Source: Trichomonas vaginalis G3 (lineage: Eukaryota; Parabasalia; Trichomonadida; Trichomonadidae). From it: a stretch of 64,000 bases of DNA. This document shows positions 10,035 through 20,180 of this stretch, in pieces; within the stretch, counting starts at the first letter, position 1, and every line of letters begins with the position of its first letter. Location: the NCBI RefSeq assembly GCF_026262505.1, contig NC_067208.1, positions 5,155,962 through 5,219,961 on the forward strand, given 5' to 3'. Both the position numbers and the translations under genes were made by a program. The notes beneath the pieces are model-generated. The model saw only the letters and a program-made list of their open reading frames with translations, did not search any database and had not been told where the DNA came from.

Positions 10035-13000
10035 TTAAGAAGAAGCCCTAATGATTTTCATTAACGAGTCAACAGACTCACTAAGTTCTTTGATCGGCGA
10101 ATCAACGCTTTCTTCCAAAGCCAACATGAAACTTTTGCAATTCTTCATTGCAGCGATTACGTAACTAGCTCTACTTGCTTTAGTTGTTACATATATCAGC
10201 ATATCAACAACTCTTTTCATGTGGATTGCCAATTCTTGAGTGAACTTTGAATCTCTTAATCTTGCAGCCAAAGCAGGGAAAGCATCAGCAATTAAGCACT
10301 TCTTTGCAGAGTTCAATGATGAAAATATGAATATCTCAACTAAACAACACGAAACAGCCTTTGTATGGCCAGTAAATAGCCTTTCCGCGCAACAAACAGT
10401 TAAATCAGCCAATTTCGTGATAGTTTGTATGACGTTCTGCACTTGTTGGTTCTCTGGGTTATTGGATAACTGCTTTGCAATGGGGTTTAGCAGTGCAAAA
10501 AGGACTCCAAACGAATCTGGAATTCCTTTGTTACGAACTGTGTCGCAGATTGCTTCCAAGAGGCCGGCTTTGACGAAATTGTCAATGATTTCGCCTGAAA
10601 ACTGTACAATGTTGTAGGTTAAGAGTAATGCTGATGTACTTGTGCTTAATCTCTCGAAAACATGGGGTAATATGTCCTGTGTCGCCATCAAATGAACACA
10701 GTTGTGATCGGAGTTGGCTGTAAATGATAAAATCTTCAAAACTTGCTCAGCAATTAAATTTTCTTCGCTGATTTGCTTGTTTTGAAGCATTTCAGGGGCC
10801 AATGGAAGTATTTTATCCAATACAAACTGTACAAGATCATTATTAACCTGTGTACTGCTGTAATTCATGTCAGCAACAATCTTTAATGATAAGAATCGAG
10901 TATCCTTCTCAGAACTCTCAAAAGCCTTACTGATACATGTTACCAGTTCGAAACTACATACTCCTTCATGCGCCGCGACTTCTAAAACTTGAAGTGCATT
11001 CACGGCTTCAGGATGATTGTAGTCGAGCTGTTGTAACCTGTCGCAAGATGTCTTTTGGAACTGCGCAGTCCACATCTTCTCTCTGCAAACCTTAACTGTC
11101 AAAGCTTGCATAATTATTTGATATAATGACAGATCGTTGCCTTTTAAGATCTTCCAAGCGATCTGTGCGGTCCATTGGCTGGCAACTTCCACTTCGCTCC
11201 AGTTCTCTTTAGAGAATTTTTCCAATTCATAATAAAATTTGTAAGAAATTTGCAAAAAGCTCTGCAAATCATCGCTGAAACAATGGCAAACGCATAGTAA
11301 TGACTTTAGTTTCAAGTCTTCGAAGGTATCTGCTAAGCATTTTCCTAATTCTGGTTTCAAAAATTGCGGAACTTTTGCAGCAACGGCCAACATGAGAGAT
11401 AATTGTTTGCAGCTACCGGACGAGTTTCCTTGGACCATGAAAAGTATTGAAATTATCTCTTTCAAATGGTCTTCATTTGATGGTTTCACATCGTGGTTTT
11501 GATAGATCTCGCAGAGGGCTATCGCATATCTCTCTATCATTGCAGGCTTATCTAGAGATAAAATTTTAAATTTCATCAAATTTTCTTCCAATTTTTTCAT
11601 GTCAAAAAGTGACGAACATTTTTGTAATGGAGCAATGCAAGAAACTATGTGAAAACCATAGTGTTGCATGATATCATCCTTAGTGCCAATGAGGCAATGT
11701 GTTATACACGACTCAAAGAATGAAGGAAATACAACTGCTGATTTAGTACTGGCCATATAAAAGGCAATTTCGCCTAATGCGGAAATTGCTTTGCGAGCTA
11801 CTTTCAATTCTTTATCCATAAGTATCTTTAGAGGTAGAAGAGCCTTTTCTGTAAGGTTTACTGGTGCTATATTGTGTGCATTACGTGCAATTCCGCCATA
11901 TAAAATTAATAATCCTCTGGCAGTTGATGGTTTGAGTTCTACTGCCATCTGTAGTATATAGCTGAATGATTCAGTCTCTGCAATCGCATCTGATACGTAA
12001 TCCAATTGAGTTTTCGAGATAAGATATGAGATATATTTGTATTTCTTTTGACTTGTGCGTTCTTCTCTTACGCTCTTAAGTAATGATGTAAATGCTGTGA
12101 TTATTTCTGTCTTATTCTTTGATGTAATGTCGTTTGTAATTTTAAGATCTTCTATTCGATATTCTGGTAGATTTAGAGTTTCTATTGCAGGATTTAAGAA
12201 TAGTGGTTGAGGTTGGAATAAGTCGGAAGTTAAAATAAGCGACTCCAATGATTTTGGAGCATATTGTGTTGAAATTCTTGCGGATTCGAGATCTTTTATA
12301 GGAACAACGATTGTTGATGTTGTTTTGAGTAATGATGATCGTGCTGTAGGGTCGAAAGTTGGAAGATTTGGTAGTTTTGAGCAATCGAAATCTGTTGGTG
12401 AATTTGACTTCGGAATTTTAGACAACATGTCACCCCAAAATGGATGCTTAATAATTTCATTCCATTTAGGACGTTTCGTTGGATCCTTTCTTAATAAAGC
12501 TTGAACAAGATCGTTATATTCAGAAGAATAACCCGGAAGAACAGGAGGAGCTTCTGTAAATAAAGGGGAGTCTGGGTCTTGTGCCTGCGCTGCTTTAAAA
12601 GGTACTTGGCCTGCTCCCATTCTGTATAAAAGAACTCCAAATGAATAAAAGTCGGAAGCGAACGATCCGATGGCATTTTCCATGAGAAGTTCAGGAGCTA
12701 AATATTCTATCATTTCTGGATCCGATAAAAGATTAAGAGGAGTCCTTTTATCTATAGATTCTGCTCTGGTAAAATCAGAAATTTTAAGGCTACCACACTC
12801 GTTTATCATAATGTTTCTCGGTTGGAAATCTCGCAGAAAAATTCCTTGTGTATGTAAATAAAATAACGCATCTAGAATATCTGTGGCAAATATCTTAATA
12901 ATTGACTCAGGAAGACGTACATCTTGCTCTAGAAGATCATACAAGGATCCTCCTGGACAGTATTCAATGATAAACCAGTAATGATTTCCAGTACGCATCC

Positions 13001-13229
13001 ATTCGTAAAATTTAATGATATGCGGATGATCTTTGTTAACTAGATATAAATACAAATTATTCGCTTCTGCTATTCTCTTTATATCTATTGTCTTTGCTGC
13101 AATAAAATTGATTGTTTGTTTGATTCTGCCCTTGTAAGTAATTGTTTGACTATATTCGCCATTAGGAGCAGGTCGTCCTGCTCCTATCTTGTAATAAGTT
13201 TCAATGTTAATTTGTTTGGGCTGAGACAT
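10035..13229 (-). CDS. ULK4-like protein kinase with HEAT/ARM-type C-terminus
   Basis: The first true ATG is at 13227-13229, giving about 1,064 residues. The kinase domain (residues 10-270) has the ULK4-type opening YKGRIKQTINF rather than a glycine loop, and a beta-3 lysine at K46. The catalytic loop reads LRDFQPRN (132-139; His replaced by Leu, with D134 and N139 kept). DFG is replaced by DFT (152-154). A long alpha-helical C-terminus (about 360-1,060) looks like HEAT/ARM repeats. This kinase-then-ARM layout is that of ULK4/RUNKEL, a pseudokinase-like protein linked to cilia and flagella in other eukaryotes, which suits a flagellate. Whether it phosphorylates anything is unclear. The frame is uninterrupted. 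Confidence 0.82.
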   Translation of the reverse strand: MSQPKQINIETYYKIGAGRPAPNGEYSQTITYKGRIKQTINFIAAKTIDIKRIAEANNLYLYLVNKDHPHIIKFYEWMRTGNHYWFIIEYCPGGSLYDLLEQDVRLPESIIKIFATDILDALFYLHTQGIFLRDFQPRNIMINECGSLKISDFTRAESIDKRTPLNLLSDPEMIEYLAPELLMENAIGSFASDFYSFGVLLYRMGAGQVPFKAAQAQDPDSPLFTEAPPVLPGYSSEYNDLVQALLRKDPTKRPKWNEIIKHPFWGDMLSKIPKSNSPTDFDCSKLPNLPTFDPTARSSLLKTTSTIVVPIKDLESARISTQYAPKSLESLILTSDLFQPQPLFLNPAIETLNLPEYRIEDLKITNDITSKNKTEIITAFTSLLKSVREERTSQKKYKYISYLISKTQLDYVSDAIAETESFSYILQMAVELKPSTARGLLILYGGIARNAHNIAPVNLTEKALLPLKILMDKELKVARKAISALGEIAFYMASTKSAVVFPSFFESCITHCLIGTKDDIMQHYGFHIVSCIAPLQKCSSLFDMKKLEENLMKFKILSLDKPAMIERYAIALCEIYQNHDVKPSNEDHLKEIISILFMVQGNSSGSCKQLSLMLAVAAKVPQFLKPELGKCLADTFEDLKLKSLLCVCHCFSDDLQSFLQISYKFYYELEKFSKENWSEVEVASQWTAQIAWKILKGNDLSLYQIIMQALTVKVCREKMWTAQFQKTSCDRLQQLDYNHPEAVNALQVLEVAAHEGVCSFELVTCISKAFESSEKDTRFLSLKIVADMNYSSTQVNNDLVQFVLDKILPLAPEMLQNKQISEENLIAEQVLKILSFTANSDHNCVHLMATQDILPHVFERLSTSTSALLLTYNIVQFSGEIIDNFVKAGLLEAICDTVRNKGIPDSFGVLFALLNPIAKQLSNNPENQQVQNVIQTITKLADLTVCCAERLFTGHTKAVSCCLVEIFIFSSLNSAKKCLIADAFPALAARLRDSKFTQELAIHMKRVVDMLIYVTTKASRASYVIAAMKNCKSFMLALEESVDSPIKELSESVDSLMKIIRASS

Positions 13230-13884
13230 CAAAAAAAAAAATTAGAAAAAAAATTTCAAAATACAATAACATCTTTAAAATGTTTTATAATAAATTATGT
13301 GTTGACCTTACTTATCTCAAATAAATTTCATAAAATTGTTCTTCTAATTTTGATATTTCGAGTCTCATTTTATTAAAATTTCATTTTATAGCATACTTTA
13401 AATGAAATAGTATCATACACCCTGCATAAACGGGATTTGTAATCTTATTTTTCATTGAATCTGAAATTGTAACATAATGATTCGGAAGCATCTAATATTG
13501 CATAAATTTACCGTGATCAACGATTTTATTTTAACAATACTTTTACATTTTATTGATAATGAAGCTAGCTTAAAAAGAAATGGCAAAAAATGTCGAAACC
13601 AATAACTCAAATAAGTGATTCCACACTCAATATTAACAGTTTATCATATCTGTCCATTCTGGAAATTATTTGTGCCTCGTCGTCCATATGTATATAAATA
13701 AATATTTTTTGTGGATATAAATATTTGTGATTTTTCTCAATATTTGATCATATGAAACACTTATTTTAAATGTCAATGGTTTGATAATAAGAATTGATTA
13801 TTTGGTTGATTTATCTTTTCTTGGGGATATGAAAAGTGAAAAAGAAAAAAAAATAATCGTTTTTTTGATGTGAAGATTAATTAA
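13230..13884. other. AT-rich intergenic region
   Basis: No gene is recognised between the start of the ULK4-like gene and the TTAA-flanked element. The sequence is very AT-rich with A- and T-runs. Confidence 0.5.
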
Positions 13885-14920
13885 GGGTGCCCCCGTATGT
13901 ACGTTTATTTGAGAGGAGGATTACCCTCTCAATTTTGAGGGATTCGTTAGTTTATTTTCTCGATGAATATGCAATAAAATTTGATTTTTACCTTATCAAT
14001 ATACTTCATATAATATACACATGTTCATGTAAAAACTTTTTTCCAAAATCCTCAGGAATTAAGGGATTTTTGAATTTTAAGAATTTTTTTCGAATTTTTT
14101 CGAAAAAAAAATATTTTCAGAACAGCCTTAACGGCTAAGATTTAGGAACAATGTTAAGTATCAAAAAGAAAGGAGGTCTGATATAGACAACATATATCGT
14201 TGAAGGTTGAAAAAATCTCTAATATTTGAGCCCAAAATTTCAAATTTTATTTTTTTGAAAAAAGAGGCCACCCGTATGTACGTTTATTTGAGAGGAGGAG
14301 GATTATATTTTTGAAAGGGTGAAACATTATGAATATGTTAATTATATAATAATATGTATTATTATAAAAAGAAAAAATAAAGCACGTTAAAATTTTTCTT
14401 TCTTGATTTTTACAAAATCTACTTAGAATTATGCAAAATATGACTAAATAATTATAAATTTCAAGTTAAATTTTAATTTTGATAAATAATTTAAATTTCA
14501 AAATATCAAGTTCAGTTCGACTATGTATGTAGTAATTCCTCAATAAAGTGCCAAAACCCTATTAAAATATATGAACATTTTCAACATTTTAATGTTTTTA
14601 TTTAAAAATTTGATGGAATATGAGCTTCAAACAATTATTATGTAAATAAAAATAATTAAATATATGTATTTATTCGTATTACAACCGTAGTAAGTCGATT
14701 CTTCCTTTCTTCTACTGAGTTTTGAATTTGATTTCGAATTGTAAAGAGATTCAAAGGGAAAATACTAGCGGATAAAAACTACCTCCATGAAAGGGTCATA
14801 ATGGAGTCAAGTTGTATTTTTTGATATTTTTTGCTTTTCGAGCCTAAATAGGTAGCCAAGATAATGCCTAAAAATAAGGTTCTAAATTCTGAAGTTTACA
14901 TGATCCTCTCGTGTGCACCC
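13885..14920. mobile_element. TTAA-flanked non-autonomous DNA element
   Basis: The stretch is bounded by TTAA at 13881-13884 and 14921-14924. It begins GGGTGCCCCCG and ends CGTGTGCACCC, so the ends are short inverted repeats (GGGTGCnCnCG). It has no coding capacity. A 26-bp segment starting GTATGTACGTTTATTTGAG occurs near the left end (about 13,895) and again inside at about 14,274. TTAA duplication with GGG ends fits Kolobok or piggyBac relatives, but the ends differ from those of the autonomous element at 16,211. This is a structural call only. Confidence 0.5.
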
Positions 14921-14927
14921 TTAATAT

Positions 14928-15134
14928 ATGACTAGTCTTATATCCAACATCTCTACATTAATTTCGAGAATTAGTATCTACAAAAATCATTTATATCCTA
15001 TTTGGGATTTGATGTTTAATTTTTTGACAAATACGAATTGTATGGAATATGCCGAAACAATGAATTGTTTAGTAGCAGTAATAGAATGCAATATTGAATT
15101 AGATGAAATTGATCAAAACAATATGCTTTTTTAA
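14928..15134 (+). pseudogene. N-terminal fragment of an ankyrin-family protein
   Basis: A 68-residue frame resembling the helical head of trichomonad ankyrin proteins (ISRISIYKNHLY, NCLVAVIECNIELDEID). It begins just 8 bp after the transposon-like element and stops at 15,132. About 80 bp with several stops separate it from the ankyrin repeats downstream. It is probably the damaged front of the same gene. Confidence 0.45.
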
Positions 15135-15217
15135 AACATTAGTATCTGATAAATCAAATAAATTGAATTTGTTACAGAATTCTTTAACTGTAAGAAGATG
15201 TTGACAATTAAAGTGTT

Positions 15218-15886
15218 ATGTTGAGAGCAATTAATGGTCACACACGTGTTCTGCGACTTCTTCTTTCTGATCCATCCATTGATGTCAATGCCACTAACAA
15301 CTCATCACGTACAGCATTGATCCGGGCAGCTCGTGACGGACATTTCGAAGCTTTAGAACTTCTCTTGAGTTTTCCAGGCATCGAGAAGAACATCGTCGAC
15401 AAGAAGAATCGCAGTGCTCTTCATTACGCAGTTCTTCTCCACCACAAACAGTGCGTTGAGTGTCTTCTGAACGACAAAGATGTCAATCCACAACTTCCTG
15501 ATGATTCTAGTTTCACACCTCTTCACATCGCTGCATCTAATGATTTCTCAGACTTAATCCGTCTTTTCGCCGATCGAGATGACGTTGACTTGAACTGCGT
15601 CGACTCAATCCAGTGGACACCTCTCCATGTTGCCGCTAAATGCGGCTCAACTAGTTTCGTCGAAGAGTTGCTTCAACACGAAAATGTCGATGTCAACTGT
15701 CAGAACTTGATGAAGCGAACTCCTATTTTCAACGCTATTGAAAACGAAAAAATCGAAGTTGTCAAAGTTCTCCTTTCTCGTGAAGATCTCGATTTGAGTG
15801 TTGTTGACAGCGAAGGACACACAGCTAAAGATGTCGCACTCCAGACAAAGAACGAAGATATTATTAATCTTCTTTTAAATAAATGA
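15218..15886 (+). CDS. Ankyrin-repeat protein
   Basis: A 222-residue frame made almost wholly of six to seven ankyrin repeats in tandem (TPLHIAA, TPLHVAAKCG and related cores, each ending in a DVN-type turn). Such repeats bind partner proteins; the partner is unknown. Codon use is less AT-rich than the surrounding DNA, as in other expressed trichomonad genes. The front of the protein appears to have been lost or separated, because an upstream ankyrin-family fragment lies in another frame. It may be the surviving 3' part of a pseudogene, or a short gene restarted from the ATG at 15218. Confidence 0.7.
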   Translation: MLRAINGHTRVLRLLLSDPSIDVNATNNSSRTALIRAARDGHFEALELLLSFPGIEKNIVDKKNRSALHYAVLLHHKQCVECLLNDKDVNPQLPDDSSFTPLHIAASNDFSDLIRLFADRDDVDLNCVDSIQWTPLHVAAKCGSTSFVEELLQHENVDVNCQNLMKRTPIFNAIENEKIEVVKVLLSREDLDLSVVDSEGHTAKDVALQTKNEDIINLLLNK

Positions 15887-16206
15887 GTTTTTTTATTTTT
15901 TTTGTTTGTAAAAAAATTATTTTTAATAATAAAAAACGATAATAATAAATCCTTGAAAAATTAACGCACTTGTCTAAAGGAAAATGATAAATGATGTTAC
16001 GTATTGGAAGCATATTTATCCTGCTTTACAGAAATATGTTGAAAAGTGGGTAAAGTTATGAATAAACTGATCCTAGTGAATGATATTGTATTACACAGAA
16101 ATTGAATGCGACATTTGAAATTGTTTGCAATAGCGAGAGAATAGATTATTGAATGACAAAAATGCATCTTGAGTGTCTTTACTTATACTTGTAATGACAA
16201 ATGTTC
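15887..16206. other. Intergenic region
   Basis: AT-rich DNA between the ankyrin gene and the Kolobok-type transposon. No feature is recognised. Confidence 0.45.
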
Positions 16207-16210
16207 TTAA

Positions 16211-16308
16211 GGGTATAGTAAACTCAAAATTCTAGAGTTTTGAGAGTGCCAATAAACTCTATAGGCCTATATATATCTATATTTTAAAGGAGAGGTTACG
16301 CCATAATA
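16211..16308 (+). repeat. Left terminal inverted repeat of the Kolobok-type element
   Basis: Starts GGGTATAGT directly after TTAA. It pairs, imperfectly, with 19112-19210 on the opposite strand; the last 18 bp differ at one position. Confidence 0.8.
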
Positions 16309-16596
16309 TTTGATATTATAAATTATTAATTCAAAATAAAAGTAGAAAATGAAACTAATTTTATTCTAACCTATATAAATATATCAATAATCTAAAATGA
16401 TTATAGTCTGAACTATATTTTACCAGATTATCAAATATAAGAGAAATGAAATAAGGCATAAAAATATCATAGCATAATTATTGGATAAATGCATTAATAA
16501 ATTATTTATATCATAATGAGAAAAAATCAAAATAAGAAAATGAGCATAATAATAATTTAATTAAAAACAAAAACAATAAATAAAATGTAATTTTCG

Positions 16597-17889
16597 TTAA
16601 TCAAAGTCATCAATGTCTTCGTCTTCTGATTCCCATTCGGACTTGAAAACTTGATAATCTCCTCCTGGTACACTCTGAATGGATTTTTTGTATTTGTTCT
16701 GTTTTTTAGAACCTTTTGTAACAGTTTTTTGTTTCAATATCATTTTGGAGTAACAATTCTCTTCAAATGATTTGACACAATCTTCTGGAAGTGGGGGAAG
16801 ATGTAATGCTTTTTGTATATCTCCGAGAAAATGCTCTGGATCATTCCATTCTAAGATTGCAACGTTAACTCTAATGTTAATGTTCTTCCAGGCTCTTGAT
16901 TTGTCCAAATAGCATGCAATTTTGGAGTTAAACGCTTCATTCATGCAGGTAGATCCAATGGAAGAAACTTTGGAAACTATGGGTGTCCATTTGTGAACCC
17001 AGTCATAGAGCATGAATTGAAGTTGGATCGAATTGACACCTTTTTGCCATTCAAAGCATTTGTAATTGTGCGGTTCGCAAAAAGAATGATTGCCTACGTA
17101 ATGGTAGACACAATTCTCCCACATTTTCGTACGTTTGTCAATATTTTCTTCGGCAAAACATGACCAAAGCCACATACTTAGGCTTGCATTCAGACCCCAG
17201 AAAGGTCTCTCTATTTTTTCAATCTTCTGAGTCTTGTCGTTGAAAACTTCAACTGTCTTATGAGAAGCTGAGAACTTTGTAAAATCTTTTGAGATATTTT
17301 TTGATACATGACCTGGATCGAATCTTTCAAGATGAGAGACGCCAAATTCTTTAAAGACAGAGACACTTTTGTTATCTCGGTCTTTAATAATCTCTTTAAC
17401 ATCTTTCAAGATATTGTATTTCTTTAATTGCTTCAAGATGATTCGAGTTCCAGCACTTTCCATATTGTTGGAAGCTCCGGAATACTGAGCATGCTGTCTG
17501 TTTCCACCAATATGGTTGATGTTCACGCATGCAAGAACTCTTTTTGTGACAGCATCGAGCGCAGTTACTGTACAACTTGGCGAGTTTCGCCTGTGCGTCC
17601 ATCTTGCATCAATGGATAAGTAACCACTGAAGGACTTTCTCGACAGCATTAGGGAAATACTTTTAAGTCTTCTAATCTTATCGTCACAAAATCTCTGTTG
17701 TCTCATGACACCACTCTTCACAGGGGGCTTAGTTCCACAAAGAGAAAGAAAGCGAGCACCTTTTGTATATGGCATTCCGGTCATTATGCAAGCACCAAGC
17801 ATCTGTCGCGCTGAGAGTCGACGACGTTCGTGGAGTAAAATGTTATGCATTGCCTTTGTTTTCCGTTTTGGGTGAACAATATGGCCCAT
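16597..17889 (-). CDS. Kolobok/MULE-like DDE transposase
   Basis: A 430-residue frame without stops. An acidic triad is visible: D94 in SIDARWTHRR, D170 and D172 in IKDRDNKS, and E318 in MNEAFNSK. Between them lies the Cys/His cluster HSFCEPHNYKC (residues 268-278), a feature of Kolobok and Mutator-like transposases. The C-terminus is Lys-rich and then acidic (SEDEDIDDFD). It would cut and rejoin the element at TTAA sites. The usual N-terminal DNA-binding domain of longer relatives is not evident, so the protein may be shortened at the front or use a short form. It looks open and possibly active. Confidence 0.75.
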   Translation of the reverse strand: MGHIVHPKRKTKAMHNILLHERRRLSARQMLGACIMTGMPYTKGARFLSLCGTKPPVKSGVMRQQRFCDDKIRRLKSISLMLSRKSFSGYLSIDARWTHRRNSPSCTVTALDAVTKRVLACVNINHIGGNRQHAQYSGASNNMESAGTRIILKQLKKYNILKDVKEIIKDRDNKSVSVFKEFGVSHLERFDPGHVSKNISKDFTKFSASHKTVEVFNDKTQKIEKIERPFWGLNASLSMWLWSCFAEENIDKRTKMWENCVYHYVGNHSFCEPHNYKCFEWQKGVNSIQLQFMLYDWVHKWTPIVSKVSSIGSTCMNEAFNSKIACYLDKSRAWKNINIRVNVAILEWNDPEHFLGDIQKALHLPPLPEDCVKSFEENCYSKMILKQKTVTKGSKKQNKYKKSIQSVPGGDYQVFKSEWESEDEDIDDFD

Positions 17890-19111
17890 ACAACAAAAAA
17901 AAATGAAATCCCGCCAAAAGTGAAAATTGAATAAAAAGTAATAATTAATAAATATATACTATATCATTAGATGAATATTTTGGAATAACATTTTAAAATC
18001 GAGGTTTTTCAATGGATAACGGTTCAATCAAAAATTTGACCCCATTTTAGAATCTACATTAAAAATGGAACATTTCTGTCGTTTCAAAATTCCAAAATAA
18101 CGTTTCTATTCCTCTCAAAAGTAAAAATAAACTTTATTGGGGAAAAAATATTTTTATTTTCCAAAAAAAATGAAAACCTTAAATGCAAATCTAATTTTGA
18201 TGCTTTTGTTTGTGATTTTTTGGATTTCGAAAAAAATTTGAAAATTCAGACAAGTTACCATTAACACTAATACGTTTCAGCGAGTCGGTCCCATCAGAGA
18301 AATTTTCATAAATCGGCGATATAATTTATTATTTCAGCAAAATATTCTCAGATCCAACTAGAATAAGGTCAAATTATACAAATTTAGCAAAGGCTAGTTA
18401 TCCTACCTATTCAATTAACTTTAATTTTAAATAATTCAAGACAATTCTCAAAATTACCTTAATAATCGCGTTCTCTTCGCAAAATGACGATTCATCATTC
18501 ACTACCAGCATAACTGAGGGCTTGTGCTCACAGAATAATACAGATAATTTACTTATTAATGCAAAATTTAGTACCAAAAGGTAATCATAGAAGATACAAA
18601 AAAAGTTTCTTTATTTTGATTGCTGATTTTATTTCTTCTAAAATTTACCAAATCTAAAAAATCCAAAATTGAATGCTATTGAATTTCATGTTTATGTAAC
18701 ATATACTATTTATTATATAAGGAATAAAAATTTTATAGTTTTAATCAAAAATAAAGGTGTACTAAATGCATACAAAACAAGGTATTTTTTACTCATCCAA
18801 AATATGTTAACAGTGCTATTTATATAATCAATATCCGAATTTCGAAATCATTTTGATGAAATCTTTATTTTAAAATTGAGTTGACTGTTAAAATCACCCG
18901 AGAAGAGGGATTATCTCAATGAAAAGTACATAAAATAGCAAACGCACAAGATGGCACTATGCAGCTTTATATTGTTATACAGGATGAACATATAAAATGT
19001 TTGGAAAACACTTACTTCGTTCTACAAATGTGTATCTCTTTATATCAAAGATTCTTCTCAAATTATTGAGAGACTTCTCTCAAAAAAAGGGAAATTTGAT
19101 AACTAAAAAAA
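17890..19111. other. Non-coding interior of the Kolobok-type element
   Basis: AT-rich sequence with no ORF worth calling. It probably holds the promoter of the transposase and internal transposon DNA. Confidence 0.4.
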
Positions 19112-19210
19112 ATTATGGCATAACCTCTCGTTTTGCATAGATATATATTTACATGGTCACAGAGCTTATTTTCATTGTCAAAACTTAAAAATTTTTTGTG
19201 GACTATACCC
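19112..19210 (-). repeat. Right terminal inverted repeat of the Kolobok-type element
   Basis: The inverse of the left repeat, ending ACTATACCC before TTAA at 19211-19214. The flank continues GGGTGCACTTACGCG, resembling the end of the TTAA element at 13,885. Confidence 0.8.
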
Positions 19211-19347
19211 TTAAGGGTGCACTTACGCGTATCTGACTTTAATTCAAATTTCTGACAAATGGCCTGAAGTGTCATTGAAAATTAACCTTAAACATCTGAA
19301 TCGAAGGACATGAAAAAAAAAAAAAAAAAAAAGAAAAAAAAGGTAGT

Positions 19348-19380
19348 GGGGCTTCCAGGCACTTCGTGCCCTCTAGCCCC
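19348..19380. repeat. GC-rich nested hairpin at the left edge of block A
   Basis: The outer stem is GGGGCT/AGCCCC and the inner stem GGCAC/GTGCC, with a TTC loop. It follows a poly-A tract at about 19,313-19,340. It belongs to the GC-hairpin family found through the Maverick blocks. Confidence 0.7.
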
Positions 19381-19389
19381 GAAGATGTT

Positions 19390-19431
19390 TAGAATATGAG
19401 AGAGGTCCTATAAACCGGAGAAAGTGTCATA
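19390..19431 (+). repeat. 42-bp copy of part of the methyltransferase gene
   Basis: These 42 bp match 20916-20957, inside the Dam-type gene, without a visible difference. A piece of the gene has been copied to the element's left edge. Confidence 0.85.
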
Positions 19432-19453
19432 TAAACATCTGTCATTTTACTCA

Positions 19454-20110
19454 GAATTTTCATGAAATTTACACCAAAAATATATTTTAGGGTAGAAGGG
19501 TATATCTAACCTCTTTTCTAACCTCTTTTCTACCCTCTTGAATTTTCATGAAATTTACACCAAAAATATATTTTAGGGTAGAAGGGTATATCTAACCTCT
19601 TTTCTAACCTCTTTTCTACCCTCTTGAATTTTCATGAAATTTACACCAAAAATATACTACTAGGGTCATTTACGAAGAAGTCTCAACAAAGTCTTTACGA
19701 TGAAGTCTTGACAAAGTCTTTACGAAGAAGTCTCAACAAAGTCTTTACGAAGAAGTCTGAACAAAGTCTTTACGAAGAAGTCTGAACAAAGTCTTTACGA
19801 AGAAATTCATGAAAATTCAAGAGGGTAGAAAAGAGGTTAGAAAAGAGGTTAGATATACCCTTCTACCCTAAAATATATTTTTGGGTCATTTACGAAGAAG
19901 TCTCAACAAAGTCTTTACGAAGAAGTCTCAACAAAGTCTTTACGAAGAAGTCTTGACAAAACATTTACGAAGAAATTCATGAAAATTCAAGAGGGTAGAA
20001 AGAGGTTAGAAAAGAGGTTAGATATACCCTTCTACCCTAAAATATATTTTTGGGTCATTTACACTCATTTACGAAGAAATCTCAACAAAGTCTTTACGAA
20101 GAAGTCACAA
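19454..20110. repeat. Inverted array of 86-bp and 25-bp repeats
   Basis: The 86-bp unit (GAATTTTCATGAAATTTACACC, then a GGGTAGAA...CTACCC hairpin) is present twice in full from 19,454 and once in part from 19,626. Inverted copies lie at about 19,803-19,890 and 19,974-20,056. Between them are runs of a 25-bp unit (TTTACGAAGAAGTCTCAACA plus AAGTC) at 19,668-19,803, 19,885-19,975 and 20,062-20,110. Relatives of the 25-bp unit reappear in the opposite orientation at 28,760-28,850 and 29,690-29,770. Confidence 0.8.
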
Positions 20111-20180
20111 TAAAACATCTGTCAAAAACCGTTTTTCTGTCACTTTTCAGGTAAAAACATTTTTATTATATATATATAAA

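Larger units (their letters stand above)
16211..19210 (-). mobile_element. Kolobok-type DNA transposon, 3.0 kb, with TTAA target duplication
   Basis: The element is flanked by TTAA on both sides (16207-16210 and 19211-19214). It has terminal inverted repeats of about 98 bp that start GGGTATAGT and include a near-identical inner block (GAGAGGTTAyGCCATAAT). The ends are imperfect copies of each other. A single transposase frame lies on the minus strand. TTAA duplication, GGG ends and the type of transposase together point to the Kolobok superfamily. About 1.2 kb between the transposase start and the right repeat is AT-rich and has no clear gene. Confidence 0.85.

Noticed and set aside
12142-12861. 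Small ORFs overlapping the ULK4-like gene in other frames
   Set aside because: They are shadows of a long, well-supported coding frame.
13885-14920. Deletion derivative of the 3-kb Kolobok-type element
   Set aside because: It shares the TTAA target and a GGGT start, but the rest of the inverted ends differ.
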